Positions 25,287 to 35,577 are shown, counted from the stretch's first letter. The stretch: 64,000 nt of DNA from Flavobacteriales bacterium (GCA_022447625.1 JAKVAX010000003.1:124001-188000), one strand, 5' to 3'. The notes: a model not told the origin generated them from the sequence alone. Program-made: numbers and translations.

Positions 25287-26389
25287 GGGGCTACGATCTT
25301 TTCAAGTTCATCAACTACCGCTGCCGCCGCATTTGGGCGAGCGTGCTTTTTCAATTCAACGCTCAATGATTGACACTTTGCGGTGTCTTCAATGAGGTTT
25401 AATACTTCTTTCGCTAACGCGGAAACGGCTTCGTTGTCTTTGACGAGAATGGCGGCTCCAACGTCGGTTAGCGAACGTGCATTATACGTCTGATGATCTT
25501 CGGCTACATGAGGTGAAGGCACGAAGATGCTTGGTTTACCTACAATCGATAACTCGGCAATCGACATTGCTCCAGCTCGAGATACAATGACATCCGCTGC
25601 CGCATAGGCGAGGTCCATGCGGTTAATGAAACCGAGGACTTGAATATCGTTATGGCCATTGGCGGTGGCCCATTGTTGGTTCGATTCGTGAAAGCGTTTC
25701 CCTGTTTGCCATAGCACTTGCACTCCAGCCGCTTTCCATTCAGGGATGGCTGCCTTTACGGCCTCGTTTACAGATCTCGCTCCCAAGCTGCCCCCCATTA
25801 TGAAGACAACTTTCTTCGAAGGGTCGAGGTTGAAGCACTGCGTCGCTTCGTCACGTTTCCCATCAATAGATGCTATGGCTCCGCGTAGCGGATTACCCGT
25901 TTGAATGACTCGTTCTTTTGGGAACCAACGCTCCATATTCGGGAAGCCAGTGCAAATGCGTTGAACACGTTTAGCTAATAACTTATTGGTGATTCCAGGG
26001 TAGCTGTTTTGCTCCTGGATTAGGCACGGGATATTCTTGCCTGAAGCCTTTCGTAATAATGGGCCCGAGGCAAAACCACCGACACCAACCGCTGCCTGTG
26101 GTTTGTATTTCTTCAATAGTTTTCCTGCCTTGCTCAAGCTGCTGATCAAACGGAAAGGGAACAGGAGGTTCTTCTTAGAAAGAATCTTTCGTTCAATACC
26201 TGTAATCCACAAACCGTCAATCTCATAGCCTGCGGCGGGTACTTTTTCCATTTCCATGCGCCCTTCGGCACCAACGAAGCGTACTTCACAGTCAGGGTAT
26301 CGACGTTTGATTTCATCGGCGATAGCCAAAGCAGGATAGATGTGGCCTCCTGTACCGCCACCGCTAATGATGACGCTATTCAGAGACAT
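25283..26389 (-). CDS. murG: Lipid II synthase MurG (GlcNAc transferase)
   Basis: 368 residues. Transfers GlcNAc from UDP-GlcNAc to lipid I at the inner face of the membrane. 'SGGGTGGHIYPALAIAD' (about 9-25) is the signature, with 'GVGGFASGPLL', 'MGGSLGARSVN' and 'VSRAGAMSIAELSIVGKPSIFVP' from the GT-B fold. Overlaps ftsW by 14 bases. The exact 15-bp word at 25410-25424 codes SALAKE, a different frame from the ftsQ copy. Confidence 0.98.
   Translation of the reverse strand: MSLNSVIISGGGTGGHIYPALAIADEIKRRYPDCEVRFVGAEGRMEMEKVPAAGYEIDGLWITGIERKILSKKNLLFPFRLISSLSKAGKLLKKYKPQAAVGVGGFASGPLLRKASGKNIPCLIQEQNSYPGITNKLLAKRVQRICTGFPNMERWFPKERVIQTGNPLRGAIASIDGKRDEATQCFNLDPSKKVVFIMGGSLGARSVNEAVKAAIPEWKAAGVQVLWQTGKRFHESNQQWATANGHNDIQVLGFINRMDLAYAAADVIVSRAGAMSIAELSIVGKPSIFVPSPHVAEDHQTYNARSLTDVGAAILVKDNEAVSALAKEVLNLIEDTAKCQSLSVELKKHARPNAAAAVVDELEKIVAP
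25410..25424. repeat. Iterated 15-bp word, exact copy
   Basis: TTCGCTAACGCGGAA on the plus strand (reverse complement of the TTCCGCG form), within murG. Confidence 0.75.
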
Positions 26390-27566
26390 GGATATTCTTG
26401 ATTTCGTTGTTAATCTCTACGCTCTCAGTATCCCAGTCTTCTTGGTTGTACACGCTACGACTAACACATAGGATCATTCCAATGGCCAGTGCGGTGAAGA
26501 TCATCGAGGTTCCCCCCATACTTACCATTGGTAGCGGTTGTCCTGTATTTGGGAAGAGGTTCACGGCTACGGCCATATTGACAAAAGCCTGCGATACGAT
26601 CATAAAGGAGAGGCCCAAAACCAATAAGCCTCCAAAATGCTTCGGACATTTAAGTGAGATCCGAATGGATCGGAAGAGCAGGATGAGGTACAACATCAAC
26701 AGACCGAGTCCACCGAAGATGGCACCGTACTCTTCAATGATAAATGCATAGATCATATCACTGTAAGGGTGCGGTAAGTAATTCCGCGCTAGCGAAGAAC
26801 CAGGCATGTTTGGTGCTAAGCCTCCTTTCCAGATAGCTACCTGAGCTAAGTTGTTCTGGTAGTTTCCTTCTCCTTCATCGCTTCCAAAGTTCTCAATACG
26901 ATTTACCCACGTTTGAAAACGAGGGAATACGTCAGGAGCACCTTTGCCTAAGGATATGAGAAGTAGAATACCAGCCACCCCAGCACCGGCTATTTTGAGC
27001 AAGTGCTTGATCGGTACTCCACCGAAGAACATCATCAGATAACAAACCATAAAGATGAGCGCGGCGGTAGAGAGATCGGATGGGAAGATCAATCCGCAAA
27101 CAGCCAGTATTGGCCAGAGGATTGGCATCACTCCATTTCTGAAATCATGCAGTTTGGTGCGGTTGACATTCAGCTGACGGGCAACGAAGGTGATCAACAC
27201 AATCTTTGCGAAGTCAGAGGTTTGGAATGTCAATCCGGTACCCGGGATTTTAAGCCATCGAACGGCATTGTTCACGTTGGAACCGAATAACCACGTGAGG
27301 ACAAGCAATCCGATTGCTACCCAAATCATGATCATAGACACACGACTGAAATATTTGAAGCGCATTTTGTGGATCACAAACATGACCCCAAAGCCCATTC
27401 CAATAATGATCGTGTGCTTGAAGAGGTACTTCAGCGAGTGCGCTCCATCACGGAATGTCAGCGCGGAGATTGCGCTGTACACGGCCAGGATAGACAGCAA
27501 GCTCAACAGAATCGCTATCATCCATATTACCTTATCGCCTTGAAGTCGCTTGAGTACCGCTTGCAT
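26376..27566 (-). CDS. ftsW: Septal peptidoglycan polymerase FtsW (SEDS)
   Basis: 396 residues with about ten transmembrane helices. SEDS-family glycosyltransferase that polymerises lipid II at the septum with FtsI. Seen: 'AVRWLKIPGTGLTFQTSDFAKI' (the conserved RW..G..FQPSE-type region, about 118-140), 'PHPYSDMIYAFIIEEYGAIFG' and 'FPNTGQPLPMVSMGGTSMI' (the GLPLPLVSYGGSS-type signature). The SYGGSS segment reads SMGGTS here. The exact 15-bp word (26782-26796) codes SLARN. Confidence 0.97.
   Translation of the reverse strand: MQAVLKRLQGDKVIWMIAILLSLLSILAVYSAISALTFRDGAHSLKYLFKHTIIIGMGFGVMFVIHKMRFKYFSRVSMIMIWVAIGLLVLTWLFGSNVNNAVRWLKIPGTGLTFQTSDFAKIVLITFVARQLNVNRTKLHDFRNGVMPILWPILAVCGLIFPSDLSTAALIFMVCYLMMFFGGVPIKHLLKIAGAGVAGILLLISLGKGAPDVFPRFQTWVNRIENFGSDEGEGNYQNNLAQVAIWKGGLAPNMPGSSLARNYLPHPYSDMIYAFIIEEYGAIFGGLGLLMLYLILLFRSIRISLKCPKHFGGLLVLGLSFMIVSQAFVNMAVAVNLFPNTGQPLPMVSMGGTSMIFTALAIGMILCVSRSVYNQEDWDTESVEINNEIKNIHVSE
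26782..26796. repeat. Iterated 15-bp word, exact copy
   Basis: TTCCGCGCTAGCGAA, within ftsW. Confidence 0.75.
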
Positions 27567-27577
27567 GATCTAGGGTA

Positions 27578-28930
27578 TTAGAGACGACGAACTGCTGACT
27601 TGAAACGGTGTCCGCGGTCTTCGTAGTTTTCGAATAGATCGAAACTGGCGCATGCAGGCGAAAGCAACACAGTGTCTCCGTCGTATGCCATTTCATAGGC
27701 AAGACCTACAGCTTCTGTGGCGCTTGAAGCATCTAGGATTGTCTCAATGCGCCCTTCGAATGCCTGTTTCAATTTTTCATTGTCTTTACCTAGGCAGATC
27801 AACGCTTTCACTTTGTTATCTGTCAGTTCATAAAGCTCTGAGTAGTCATTTCCTTTGTCGACACCACCTGCAATCCAGATCGTTGGACGATCCATGCTTT
27901 CGAGTGCGTACCAAGTACTGTTGATGTTTGTCGCTTTTGAGTCGTTGATAAAGCTTACACCGTGTACTTTAGCCACGAATTCGAGGCGGTGTTCAATGTT
28001 GTCGAAGTTTGTCAAACTATCGCGTACAATTTCTTTGCGTAGTTCGAATAGGCGAGCAGTCACTCCTGCTGCCATAGAGTTAAAGAGGTTGTGCTTCCCC
28101 TGGAGGGCGAGTTCTTGAATTTTCATCGTGAACAGTTCGGTTTTGGTTTGTATCTGTAAGAGGTTGTTATCTATTCCTGCTCCTTCGAATTGGAGCGCTT
28201 CTATGGTCTTGCTTAGGCTAACTGGCCAGTAATTCATCGGTAGTGAACGCTTCTCGAGTTCAGCTTGGATGATTGGGTCATCTGCGTTGGTGATGAAGTG
28301 GTCAGCTGTTCCTTGATTTTGGATCACACGGAACTTGGAGTCGATGTAGTTCTGCAACTCGTAGTTGTAGCGATCTAAATGGTCAGGAGTGATGTTGAGT
28401 AGAATGGCAATGTTGGCCTTGAAGTCGAACATTCCATCGAGTTGGAAACTGCTTACTTCAAGCACGTACACGTCTTTTTCATCTTCCTCAACAAGGAGGC
28501 GAGCGAAGCTCTTGCCGATATTTCCGGCGATTCCGGCTTCAATACCACCTTTGGTTAGTACATGGTGAATCAGGGTTGTTGTGGTTGTCTTACCATTCGT
28601 TCCAGTGATAATTACCTTCTTCGCATCGGTATGACGACCTGCAAACTCGATTTCTGAAATCACCGGTGTTCCCTGGTCAAGTAGCTGCTTGATGAGCGGT
28701 GCTTTCTCTGGAATTCCAGGGCTTTTTACGACTTCGTCGGAAGACAGAATGCGTTCTTCGCTGTGCTTTCCATATTCGAATTCGATTTCGGCGCTAGCCA
28801 ATTCTTGCGCATACTTATCCTTGATCGTACCTAAATCAGACACGAAGACGTCATAGCCTTGCTTTTTCGCAAGCAAAGATGCTCCAACGCCGCTTTCACC
28901 GGCACCCAATATGGAGATGCGACGACTCAT
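27578..28930 (-). CDS. murD: UDP-N-acetylmuramoyl-L-alanine-D-glutamate ligase
   Basis: 450 residues. Adds D-Glu to UDP-MurNAc-L-Ala. 'ISILGAGESGVGASLLAKKQGYDV' is the UDP-binding N-terminus, '[20 protein letters not shown]' the ATP loop (about 110-129), 'LNITPDHLDRY' and 'NDSKATNINSTWYALES' conserved catalytic segments, and 'LLSPACASFDLFENYEDRGHRF' the C-terminal D-Glu-binding signature. TAATG overlap with the mraY stop (28928-28932). Confidence 0.98.
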   Translation of the reverse strand: MSRRISILGAGESGVGASLLAKKQGYDVFVSDLGTIKDKYAQELASAEIEFEYGKHSEERILSSDEVVKSPGIPEKAPLIKQLLDQGTPVISEIEFAGRHTDAKKVIITGTNGKTTTTTLIHHVLTKGGIEAGIAGNIGKSFARLLVEEDEKDVYVLEVSSFQLDGMFDFKANIAILLNITPDHLDRYNYELQNYIDSKFRVIQNQGTADHFITNADDPIIQAELEKRSLPMNYWPVSLSKTIEALQFEGAGIDNNLLQIQTKTELFTMKIQELALQGKHNLFNSMAAGVTARLFELRKEIVRDSLTNFDNIEHRLEFVAKVHGVSFINDSKATNINSTWYALESMDRPTIWIAGGVDKGNDYSELYELTDNKVKALICLGKDNEKLKQAFEGRIETILDASSATEAVGLAYEMAYDGDTVLLSPACASFDLFENYEDRGHRFKSAVRRL

Positions 28931-30156
28931 TAGCGGACTTTCAGCGTTACGATGGTGATGACTGCAAGGAGAATTCCTACGATCCAGAATCGAGCAGTGA
29001 TCTTAGATTCAGGTAGGTTCTTCTTTTGATAGTGGTGGTGCAGTGGCGCCATGAGGAATACGCGACGTCCTTCACCGTATTTCTTCTTAGTGTACTTGAA
29101 CCAGCTCACCTGGATCATCACCGAGAGGTTTTCAATGAGGAAGATTCCGCACAGCACAGGAATCAATAATTCCTTGCGGATGGCAATGGCAAACGTTGCG
29201 ATGATCCCACCAAGGGCCAATGACCCCGTGTCTCCCATGAACACTTGGGCAGGGAAGGCGTTGTACCACAAGAAGCCGATACACGCACCTACGAATGCAG
29301 CGATGTACACTACAAGCTCGCCCGATTCAGGAATGAACATGATGTTCAGGTAATCAGCGAAGATGTAGTTACCACTCACATAAGCGAGGATGGCAAGGGT
29401 GGTTCCAATGATGGCGGAGGTTCCGGTAGCCAGGCCATCGAGGCCATCGGTCATGTTCGCACCATTAGACACGGCAGTGACGATGATGATCACCATGATG
29501 ATGAACACAATCCAAGTGTAGTCTGCAGCTCCTTCGCCCATCCAATCGATCAACCATGCGTAGTCGAACTCATTGTTTTTGATGAATGGAATGGTGGTTT
29601 TCGTAGACTTCGTTTCTACCCATTCGCTCGTGCCCGCAACGTTGGTGATTGGGTCAACTGAAGACGTCATTGGGTTCTCCTTAATGGTGACATCCGGAGA
29701 GAAGTAAAGCATGGCACCTACAATGATCCCCACACCTACTTGGCCAATCACTTTGAATTTGCCGGCAAGCCCCTTTTTGTTCTTACGGAATACCTTGATG
29801 TAGTCGTCAATGAATCCAATCATTCCCAGCCATACTGTAGCGAGGATCATCGTCTGCACGTAGATATTCGTCAAGTCATTGAAGAGGAGAGAAGGGATCA
29901 AGATCGAAGCCAGAATGATAAGCCCACCCATGGTTGGTGTCCCTTGCTTCTGCATTTGGCCTTCGAGTCCGAGATCACGAACAATCTCACCTACTTGCTT
30001 CAGTTGAAGCCATTGAATCACGCGCTTACCGAATACAAGTGAGATCAACAATGAGATGATCACACTCAATGCTGCCCTGAACGATAGGTACTGGAAAAGC
30101 CCTGCGCCTGGAAGGTCATAGGCCTGGTCGAGGTATGTAAACAGATGGTATAGCAT
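28930..30156 (-). CDS. mraY: Phospho-MurNAc-pentapeptide transferase
   Basis: 408 residues with about ten transmembrane helices. Moves phospho-MurNAc-pentapeptide onto undecaprenyl phosphate to make lipid I. '[14 protein letters not shown]' and '[17 protein letters not shown]' hold the catalytic Asp pair, '[12 protein letters not shown]' the third Asp motif and '[10 protein letters not shown]' the HHH motif. A roughly 50-residue insertion around residue 150-205 ([10 protein letters not shown]...) is typical of Bacteroidota and explains the longer length. Confidence 0.98.
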   Translation of the reverse strand: MLYHLFTYLDQAYDLPGAGLFQYLSFRAALSVIISLLISLVFGKRVIQWLQLKQVGEIVRDLGLEGQMQKQGTPTMGGLIILASILIPSLLFNDLTNIYVQTMILATVWLGMIGFIDDYIKVFRKNKKGLAGKFKVIGQVGVGIIVGAMLYFSPDVTIKENPMTSSVDPITNVAGTSEWVETKSTKTTIPFIKNNEFDYAWLIDWMGEGAADYTWIVFIIMVIIIVTAVSNGANMTDGLDGLATGTSAIIGTTLAILAYVSGNYIFADYLNIMFIPESGELVVYIAAFVGACIGFLWYNAFPAQVFMGDTGSLALGGIIATFAIAIRKELLIPVLCGIFLIENLSVMIQVSWFKYTKKKYGEGRRVFLMAPLHHHYQKKNLPESKITARFWIVGILLAVITIVTLKVR

Positions 30157-30157
30157 A

Positions 30158-31618
30158 TCAGGCTGGCGTGTTGAGTGATTCGTTAACTACCTGCAGGTCA
30201 TCGAATGGGAAGCGTTCCCCTTTGATCTCCTGGTACTTTTCATGGCCCTTACCAGCCACAAGAATGATGTCTCCCTTTTGGGCAATCGAACAGGCCAATC
30301 GGATGGCCTCTTTGCGATCGGTAATGCTGAATGTTTTCGAGAGTTGAACTGGGTCCAACCCTTCTTTCATGTCGGTGATGATTTGATCTGGATTCTCGCT
30401 GCGTGGGTTGTCACTTGTGAGAATGACACGGTCAGAGAGTTCAGAAGAAATACGCGCCATGAGTGGTCGTTTTCCTTTGTCACGATCGCCTCCGCATCCC
30501 ACTACGGTGATCACTTGCTCATTCCCAGTGCGGATGTCTTTGATTGTGGCCAAGACATTCTTTAGTGCGTCAGGCGTATGAGCGTAATCGACGATAGCTG
30601 TCACTTCATTTTTCCCTTTCAGGTACTGGAATCGTCCGTCGACATTACCGAGCATGCTCATGTTGGTGAGCGTATCCATTTCGTCTTGATCCAGCTCCAT
30701 CGCTACAGCGTAAACTGCTAGCAGATTGTAGGCGTTGAAACCTCCGATCAACTTCGTGTAGAGATCTTTGCCATTGATGTTTATGTGCAAGCCGCTGAAC
30801 TGATTCTCAAGAATCTTAGCGCGGTAATCGCTCATCGTGCGCAAGCCGTAAGACAAGTGGCATCCACGGCAGTTCTGAAGCATGATTTCAGCGTGGTTGT
30901 CGTCGTTGTTTACCAGCGCAAACGACCCGCTTGGGAGCATGTCGAATAGACCTTTCTTCGCCTTGATGTAGTCGTTGAACGTCTTGTGGTAATCCAGATG
31001 GTCACGGGTGATGTTGGTGAACACGCCTCCGGCAAATTCAACGCCTGTTACACGGTGTTGGTGAATGGCATGAGAGCTGGCTTCCATAAAACAGAACTCA
31101 ATGCCCTGGTCTGCCATATCACGCAACATACGGTTGAGAGAAATGGCATCTGGAGTGGTGTGTGTAGCAACAACCTCAGTGTCGTTGATGCGATTCACCA
31201 CCGTACTCAATAGTCCAGTCTTCTTATTCATCAGACGGAATAATTGGTAGAGTAGGGTTACCGTCGTCGTCTTGCCATTGGTGCCGGTAACCGCAACTAC
31301 TTGTACTTCCTTGCTCGGATTGTCGTAGAAGTTTGCAGCGATGAAGCCTAGCGACTTTGCTGAGTCATCTACCTGAACGAATGTGATTTGCTCAGGACGA
31401 TCAGAAGGAAGCTCTTCGCAGATAATGGCGATGGCTCCAGACTTAATCGCAGATTCAATGTATTTATGACCATCTACTTGTGTTCCCTTCACGGCAACGA
31501 ATAGCGTACCACCTTTCACTTCACGACTATCAGCAGTGATGTGCTCGATCGTGATGTCCATCGGGCCAATCGCCTCGGTGAGACGGCATTTGTATAGTAT
31601 GTCTTTCAGAAGCTTCAT
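30158..31618 (-). CDS. murE: UDP-MurNAc-tripeptide synthetase
   Basis: 486 residues. Adds the third residue of the stem, expected to be meso-diaminopimelate: the 'SDNPRSENP' segment near residue 400 matches the DNPR motif of Dap-adding enzymes. '[20 protein letters not shown]' is the ATP loop (about 109-128), '[20 protein letters not shown]' carries the carbamylated Lys region. TGATG overlap with ftsI. murF, the next enzyme, is not in this cluster. Confidence 0.97.
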   Translation of the reverse strand: MKLLKDILYKCRLTEAIGPMDITIEHITADSREVKGGTLFVAVKGTQVDGHKYIESAIKSGAIAIICEELPSDRPEQITFVQVDDSAKSLGFIAANFYDNPSKEVQVVAVTGTNGKTTTVTLLYQLFRLMNKKTGLLSTVVNRINDTEVVATHTTPDAISLNRMLRDMADQGIEFCFMEASSHAIHQHRVTGVEFAGGVFTNITRDHLDYHKTFNDYIKAKKGLFDMLPSGSFALVNNDDNHAEIMLQNCRGCHLSYGLRTMSDYRAKILENQFSGLHININGKDLYTKLIGGFNAYNLLAVYAVAMELDQDEMDTLTNMSMLGNVDGRFQYLKGKNEVTAIVDYAHTPDALKNVLATIKDIRTGNEQVITVVGCGGDRDKGKRPLMARISSELSDRVILTSDNPRSENPDQIITDMKEGLDPVQLSKTFSITDRKEAIRLACSIAQKGDIILVAGKGHEKYQEIKGERFPFDDLQVVNESLNTPA

Positions 31619-33726
31619 CAGGATAGTTCGATTCTGATTCGACGGTGATTTCTTATTGCGGCTCCCGCCGGAACGCTCTGTCGCTTCACGGTTCCGTAGC
31701 CTGAGACCTCTACTTGTAAGCCTGCGTTTTCTAGGAGGTAGAGGGCGTCTTGTAGCCCCATTCCGACCACATTCGGAATCAAACCGCGCGCTTGTTCGCG
31801 AGCGCCAAGTGCTACGTGGTCTTCTTTGGTTGATGTCTCAATCCAAGGGCTTTCGTTGTTGTCAGATGTTGGGATAGCTAAACCAGCAAACACACGTTCG
31901 AGGTCTTCACGGGCACCACTTCTCGATACCGGAAGTTTCGATTGGTCTCCAAGCAAAAGCTCAGGCTCCTGATTGTCGTGGAGTTCAAGCTGTGTGGCGT
32001 AGATTTTATCTGCGAGCCCTTTAAATACGGGAGCAGCAATAGCAGATCCGTAGTATACTCCACTACGTGGGTCGTTAACGACCACGATACAAGAGTACTT
32101 AGGGTTCTCAGCTGGAAAGAAGCCTACAAATGAGGCGCGGTAACGATTTTTGTAGTAACCACCTGAGTAGGCAATCTTCGCTGTTCCTGTTTTTCCAGCT
32201 ACTCGGTATGGACTGTCTTTAAAGATGTAATCAGCAGTACCGCCTTCTTCGCATACCCCTTGCATCATCTGCCAAGTCTTCTTCAGTGTAGAGCGTGAAC
32301 AGATGCGTTCTTGAAGAACAATCGGGTCATTGGTTTCAATGGTCTTGCCATTCCGCGTTAGCGACTCAACGAATTGAGGACGCATCAATGTTCCGCCATT
32401 GGCGATGGCATTGTAGAAGGCGAGGGTTTGAAGCGGTGTTTGCTGCACCTCATACCCAATCGACATCTGTGTCAGTGATAGTCCAGACCAGTTGCCTTCA
32501 CGTACCTTTTCGTAGATGAAGGGGTTCTTCTCGCCTTTGAGTCGGATGCCTAATGGCTGGCGAAGTCCCATGGCTGTGAGGTGATCGAGGAACTTCTGTG
32601 GTTGGTCTTTATAGTAGCGATCAACCAAGATGGCCGTTCCTACGTTGGAAGACTTCTCGAACACTTGTTCCACGCTAATCTTACCATAACCGTCTTCGTG
32701 CGAATCGCTCATCGGTTCATCGTAGAAGTAAACAACGCCATCTCCCGTGTCTACGCTGTCAGTGAGGTCAACATGGTTGTCCTCCAGCAAGCTGATAAGG
32801 CTAGCCAACTTGAATGTCGATCCGGTCTCAATCGATTGACCAATTCCGTAGTTATATGTTTCAGAATATCCTTCTTCGTCTTGATTTCGTGTGAGGTTCG
32901 CAATTGCACGGATGTAGCCTGTTTCTACCTCCATCAGGATGACAGTGCCCCATTCAGCATTGTGCTTGCGTAAGAGATTGTTGAGCTCGTTGCTGGCCAC
33001 ATCCTGAAGGTGTACGTCAATCGAAGAAATGATGTCTACGCCGTCAACTGGAGCTTCGATGTATTCGTCAGTAGCTGGCTTCCAAACGTTCCCAGCGATG
33101 CGCTCCATCAATTGTTTTCCTGTCTTTCCGGCGAGTTCTTCGTTGTAGGCTAGCTCTAGGCCCACGCGAGACCCCAATCGGTCGATTCCGATTGTACGTG
33201 AAGCGAGTTCGCCGAAAGGCTTTTTTCGGATGTCGATGCGTTCAAAAATGAATCCGCTTCGGTGTCTACCACGCTTGATGAAAGAGAACGTCTTAAGCTC
33301 TTTCATATCGGTATAGCTCATCTTCTTGACTACTCGGTAGTAGCGCTTTCCAAGACGTCTGGCTTCCAAAAGGTCCATGCGGTAGTCGCTTGGGGTGCGG
33401 TCTTGGAATTTTTCAGAAAGCTGGAGGCAAAGGGAATCCAGTTCAGTGACGAATGTGATCGAGTCAATGCCTGTAGCTTTTGAATCCCAGTAGAGGTTGT
33501 ATACCGGAACAGATGTGGCCAAAAGGCTACCGTCAGTGCTGTAGATTTGACCGCGCGTAGGCTCGATATCTTGCGTGCGTTGCTCAATGCTTTGGGCATG
33601 CTGCGCCCATTGATCAGCTTGGGCAAACTGAATCCAGAGGATTTTGCCGAAAATGGCAAAGGCCAACAAGGCAAAGGCGATAAACGCCATCCACGAACGG
33701 GTTGATATTTCCTTACTATTCTTCAA
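31618..33726 (-). CDS. ftsI: Septal class B penicillin-binding protein with PASTA domain
   Basis: 702 residues. One N-terminal transmembrane helix (WMAFIAFALLAFAIFGKILWI), a dimerisation/pedestal region and the transpeptidase domain: SxxK in 'GSTFKLASL' (Ser near residue 303), SxN in 'FEKSSNVGTA' and KTG in 'VAGKTGTAKIAY'. The last 60 or so residues are one PASTA domain ('LIPNVVGMGLQDALYLLENAGLQ'). Cross-links septal peptidoglycan with FtsW. Overlaps ftsL by 11 bases. A one-mismatch 15-bp word is at 32351-32365. Confidence 0.97.
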   Translation of the reverse strand: MKNSKEISTRSWMAFIAFALLAFAIFGKILWIQFAQADQWAQHAQSIEQRTQDIEPTRGQIYSTDGSLLATSVPVYNLYWDSKATGIDSITFVTELDSLCLQLSEKFQDRTPSDYRMDLLEARRLGKRYYRVVKKMSYTDMKELKTFSFIKRGRHRSGFIFERIDIRKKPFGELASRTIGIDRLGSRVGLELAYNEELAGKTGKQLMERIAGNVWKPATDEYIEAPVDGVDIISSIDVHLQDVASNELNNLLRKHNAEWGTVILMEVETGYIRAIANLTRNQDEEGYSETYNYGIGQSIETGSTFKLASLISLLEDNHVDLTDSVDTGDGVVYFYDEPMSDSHEDGYGKISVEQVFEKSSNVGTAILVDRYYKDQPQKFLDHLTAMGLRQPLGIRLKGEKNPFIYEKVREGNWSGLSLTQMSIGYEVQQTPLQTLAFYNAIANGGTLMRPQFVESLTRNGKTIETNDPIVLQERICSRSTLKKTWQMMQGVCEEGGTADYIFKDSPYRVAGKTGTAKIAYSGGYYKNRYRASFVGFFPAENPKYSCIVVVNDPRSGVYYGSAIAAPVFKGLADKIYATQLELHDNQEPELLLGDQSKLPVSRSGAREDLERVFAGLAIPTSDNNESPWIETSTKEDHVALGAREQARGLIPNVVGMGLQDALYLLENAGLQVEVSGYGTVKRQSVPAGAAIRNHRRIRIELS

Positions 33727-34108
33727 TTGACTTCGCGTCGAATTCGATAATAACTGGAGGAGCGGTTGGCTCTACTAGTCCGAGTGATGAGATGGCTTGC
33801 GCTACGGAGCTCTGTTGCTTTTTTGCTTCGAGCTCGCTCTTTAGTGTTTTGTACTCTGCGCTGAGTTCTTGCAATTGGCGTTCAACACGAATCTTTTCTC
33901 GTTCAGTGTTTTCGAAGACGTATCCGATGTAGATCGACAGCAAGAAGAATGTGCACACGTACAGCACAAATGGGAGGTGTGCTGTCACGCTTTCCTTTGT
34001 TAGGAATTCTCCGCTCAACACGTTGGTGACGAGGCGGGAGAATCTTCCCCTAGACTTTTTGGCCGGCGCTTGCTGTTCTTCGTTAGGTGTCGCTAGTCGG
34101 TTCTTCAT
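33716..34108 (-). CDS. ftsL: FtsL-like division protein
   Basis: 130 residues. A basic cytoplasmic tail (KKSRGRFSRL), one transmembrane span (FVLYVCTFFLLSIYIGYVF) and a coiled-coil stretch (EREKIRVERQLQELSAEYKTLKSELEAK) give the FtsL layout. Position between rsmH and ftsI and the 4-base overlap with rsmH support the call, as FtsL is too variable to judge by sequence alone. It would bridge FtsQ to FtsW/FtsI. Confidence 0.85.
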   Translation of the reverse strand: MKNRLATPNEEQQAPAKKSRGRFSRLVTNVLSGEFLTKESVTAHLPFVLYVCTFFLLSIYIGYVFENTEREKIRVERQLQELSAEYKTLKSELEAKKQQSSVAQAISSLGLVEPTAPPVIIEFDAKSIEE

Positions 34109-35010
34109 ATGCGTTCCGCAATGCGGAGTCGTGCACTTCGTGCTCGGTTATTCTTTTCTATTTCTTCTTCGTCGGCAACGATGGCGCTACGAGAGATGAC
34201 TTTCCATGGGGTGATTGGATTTCCGTAGAAGTCTTTCTTGACTTCGCCTTGGAAATTGCCGGCACGCATGTAGCGCTTCACCATTCTGTCTTCAAGGCTG
34301 TGGTAGGAGATGACTGAGAGTCGACCGCTAGGTTTGAGTAGCGCTTCAGTCTGTGCCAGGAATTCTTCCAGTGCCTTCATCTCGTCATTGACTTCGATGC
34401 GCAGCGCTTGGTAAACCTGAGCCTGAAACTTGTGTGCTTTGATCGCAGGGGCGAATGGTTGCAGCACTTTGTTCAGGTCGCCTGTGGTTTTGAAGCCTTC
34501 CTCGTTGCGGAATTTGAGAATGGCGCGAACAACGCGTCCGGCTTGTCTCACTTCACCATAGGTTTTCAGGATCCTGATGAGGTCTCCCTCTTCGTATTCG
34601 TTGAGAATACTCGCTGCGGACTTGGTGCCGCTTTGAGACATTCGCATATCAAGAGGAGCGTCGAAACGAAGAGAGAATCCGCGTTCAGCGGCGTCGAATT
34701 GATGGGAGCTTACGCCGAGGTCAGCCAGAATTCCATCAACTTCAGTTACGCCATACATGCGCAGGAAATTCCGCATGTAGCGGAAGTTCTGTGGGATGAG
34801 GGTGAAGCGGTCATCTTCGGGAGCATTATCCTGAGCATCAGGGTCTTGGTCGAATGCGAAGAGTTTTCCTTGGTCCAGTCTTGTCAAAATCTCTCGTGAG
34901 TGCCCACCTCCTCCGAAGGTGACATCCACGTAGACCCCGTTTGGGTCGATGTCGAGTGCGTCTATTGAAGCATGGAGTAGAACGGGTACGTGGTAATCGC
35001 GCTCTTCCAT
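34105..35010 (-). CDS. rsmH: 16S rRNA m4C1402 methyltransferase RsmH
   Basis: 301 residues. SAM-dependent N4-methylation of C1402 in 16S rRNA. 'HVPVLLHASIDAL' and 'YVDVTFGGGGHSREIL' (about 29-44) are the start and SAM-binding loop, 'GILADLGVSSHQFD' and 'ISYHSLEDRMVKRYMR' later family motifs. Second gene of the division cluster, 8 bases after mraZ; formerly mraW. Confidence 0.98.
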   Translation of the reverse strand: MEERDYHVPVLLHASIDALDIDPNGVYVDVTFGGGGHSREILTRLDQGKLFAFDQDPDAQDNAPEDDRFTLIPQNFRYMRNFLRMYGVTEVDGILADLGVSSHQFDAAERGFSLRFDAPLDMRMSQSGTKSAASILNEYEEGDLIRILKTYGEVRQAGRVVRAILKFRNEEGFKTTGDLNKVLQPFAPAIKAHKFQAQVYQALRIEVNDEMKALEEFLAQTEALLKPSGRLSVISYHSLEDRMVKRYMRAGNFQGEVKKDFYGNPITPWKVISRSAIVADEEEIEKNNRARSARLRIAERI

Positions 35011-35018
35011 GTTCTTAT

Positions 35019-35504
35019 CTAGTTGAGTGGAAAGCCAGGGCCTTCGATCTGCCCTCTGATGTCGTCAGCGATATCGCCGAAGTCATCATCGTCATTCAAT
35101 ACTGATTCGTCGTAGCGGTCAACGCTCCACAGTTCCATCTTCTCAAGCACTCCGGTGAGTACCATTTCGTTTTTGCCGCCAGGCTCGATGCCGGCGTACT
35201 TCAATAATGAAGCTGGGATCAGCATTCTGCCTGCGCTATCGAGTTCGATGAGGGTAGCCCCTTTCATGAACTTTCGCTGAAAGGCTTGGTGCTTTCTATT
35301 GTAGCGACTCAGTCTGCTCATCTCTTGGTTGACCTTGTCCCATTCAGGTTTCGGGTACAAGACCAAACACTGTTCGAAAATGTCACGGTTGAGCACGAGA
35401 CCGTGGTGCAACACAGGTTCTAACTGTTTCCGAAGCTTCGCTGGAAACATGAGCCTGCCTTTGGCATCCACTTTACATCCGTATTCCCCGAGGAGATTGA
35501 GCAT
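35019..35504 (-). CDS. mraZ: Transcriptional regulator MraZ
   Basis: 161 residues with two AbrB-like MraZ half-domains: 'GEYGCKVDAKGRLMFPAKLRKQL' (7-29) and 'ATLIELDSAGRMLIPASLLKYAG' (83-105), both with the DxxGR signature. MraZ binds short direct repeats before its own gene and controls the division cluster in other bacteria. The matching repeats lie 38-73 bases upstream. First gene of the minus-strand cluster. Confidence 0.97.
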   Translation of the reverse strand: MLNLLGEYGCKVDAKGRLMFPAKLRKQLEPVLHHGLVLNRDIFEQCLVLYPKPEWDKVNQEMSRLSRYNRKHQAFQRKFMKGATLIELDSAGRMLIPASLLKYAGIEPGGKNEMVLTGVLEKMELWSVDRYDESVLNDDDDFGDIADDIRGQIEGPGFPLN

Positions 35505-35541
35505 ATGATCGCGCTTTCCTGAAGTAAAATTATGAAATATT

Positions 35542-35577
35542 TACCACTGGCTACCACAATCTACCACTTTTTACCAC
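35542..35577 (-). promoter_or_regulatory. MraZ-box array: four GTGGTA repeats at 10-bp steps
   Basis: On the minus strand GTGGTA occurs four times with exactly 4-base spacers (plus-strand TACCAC at 35542, 35552, 35562 and 35572). MraZ operators in E. coli (TGGGN repeats) and mycoplasmas also have 10-bp periodicity, so this is the probable MraZ binding site. Confidence 0.85.

Noticed and set aside
35542-35577. Short regular direct repeats resembling a CRISPR or iteron array
   Set aside because: Units are only 6 bases with 4-base spacers and lie before mraZ; MraZ boxes explain them.
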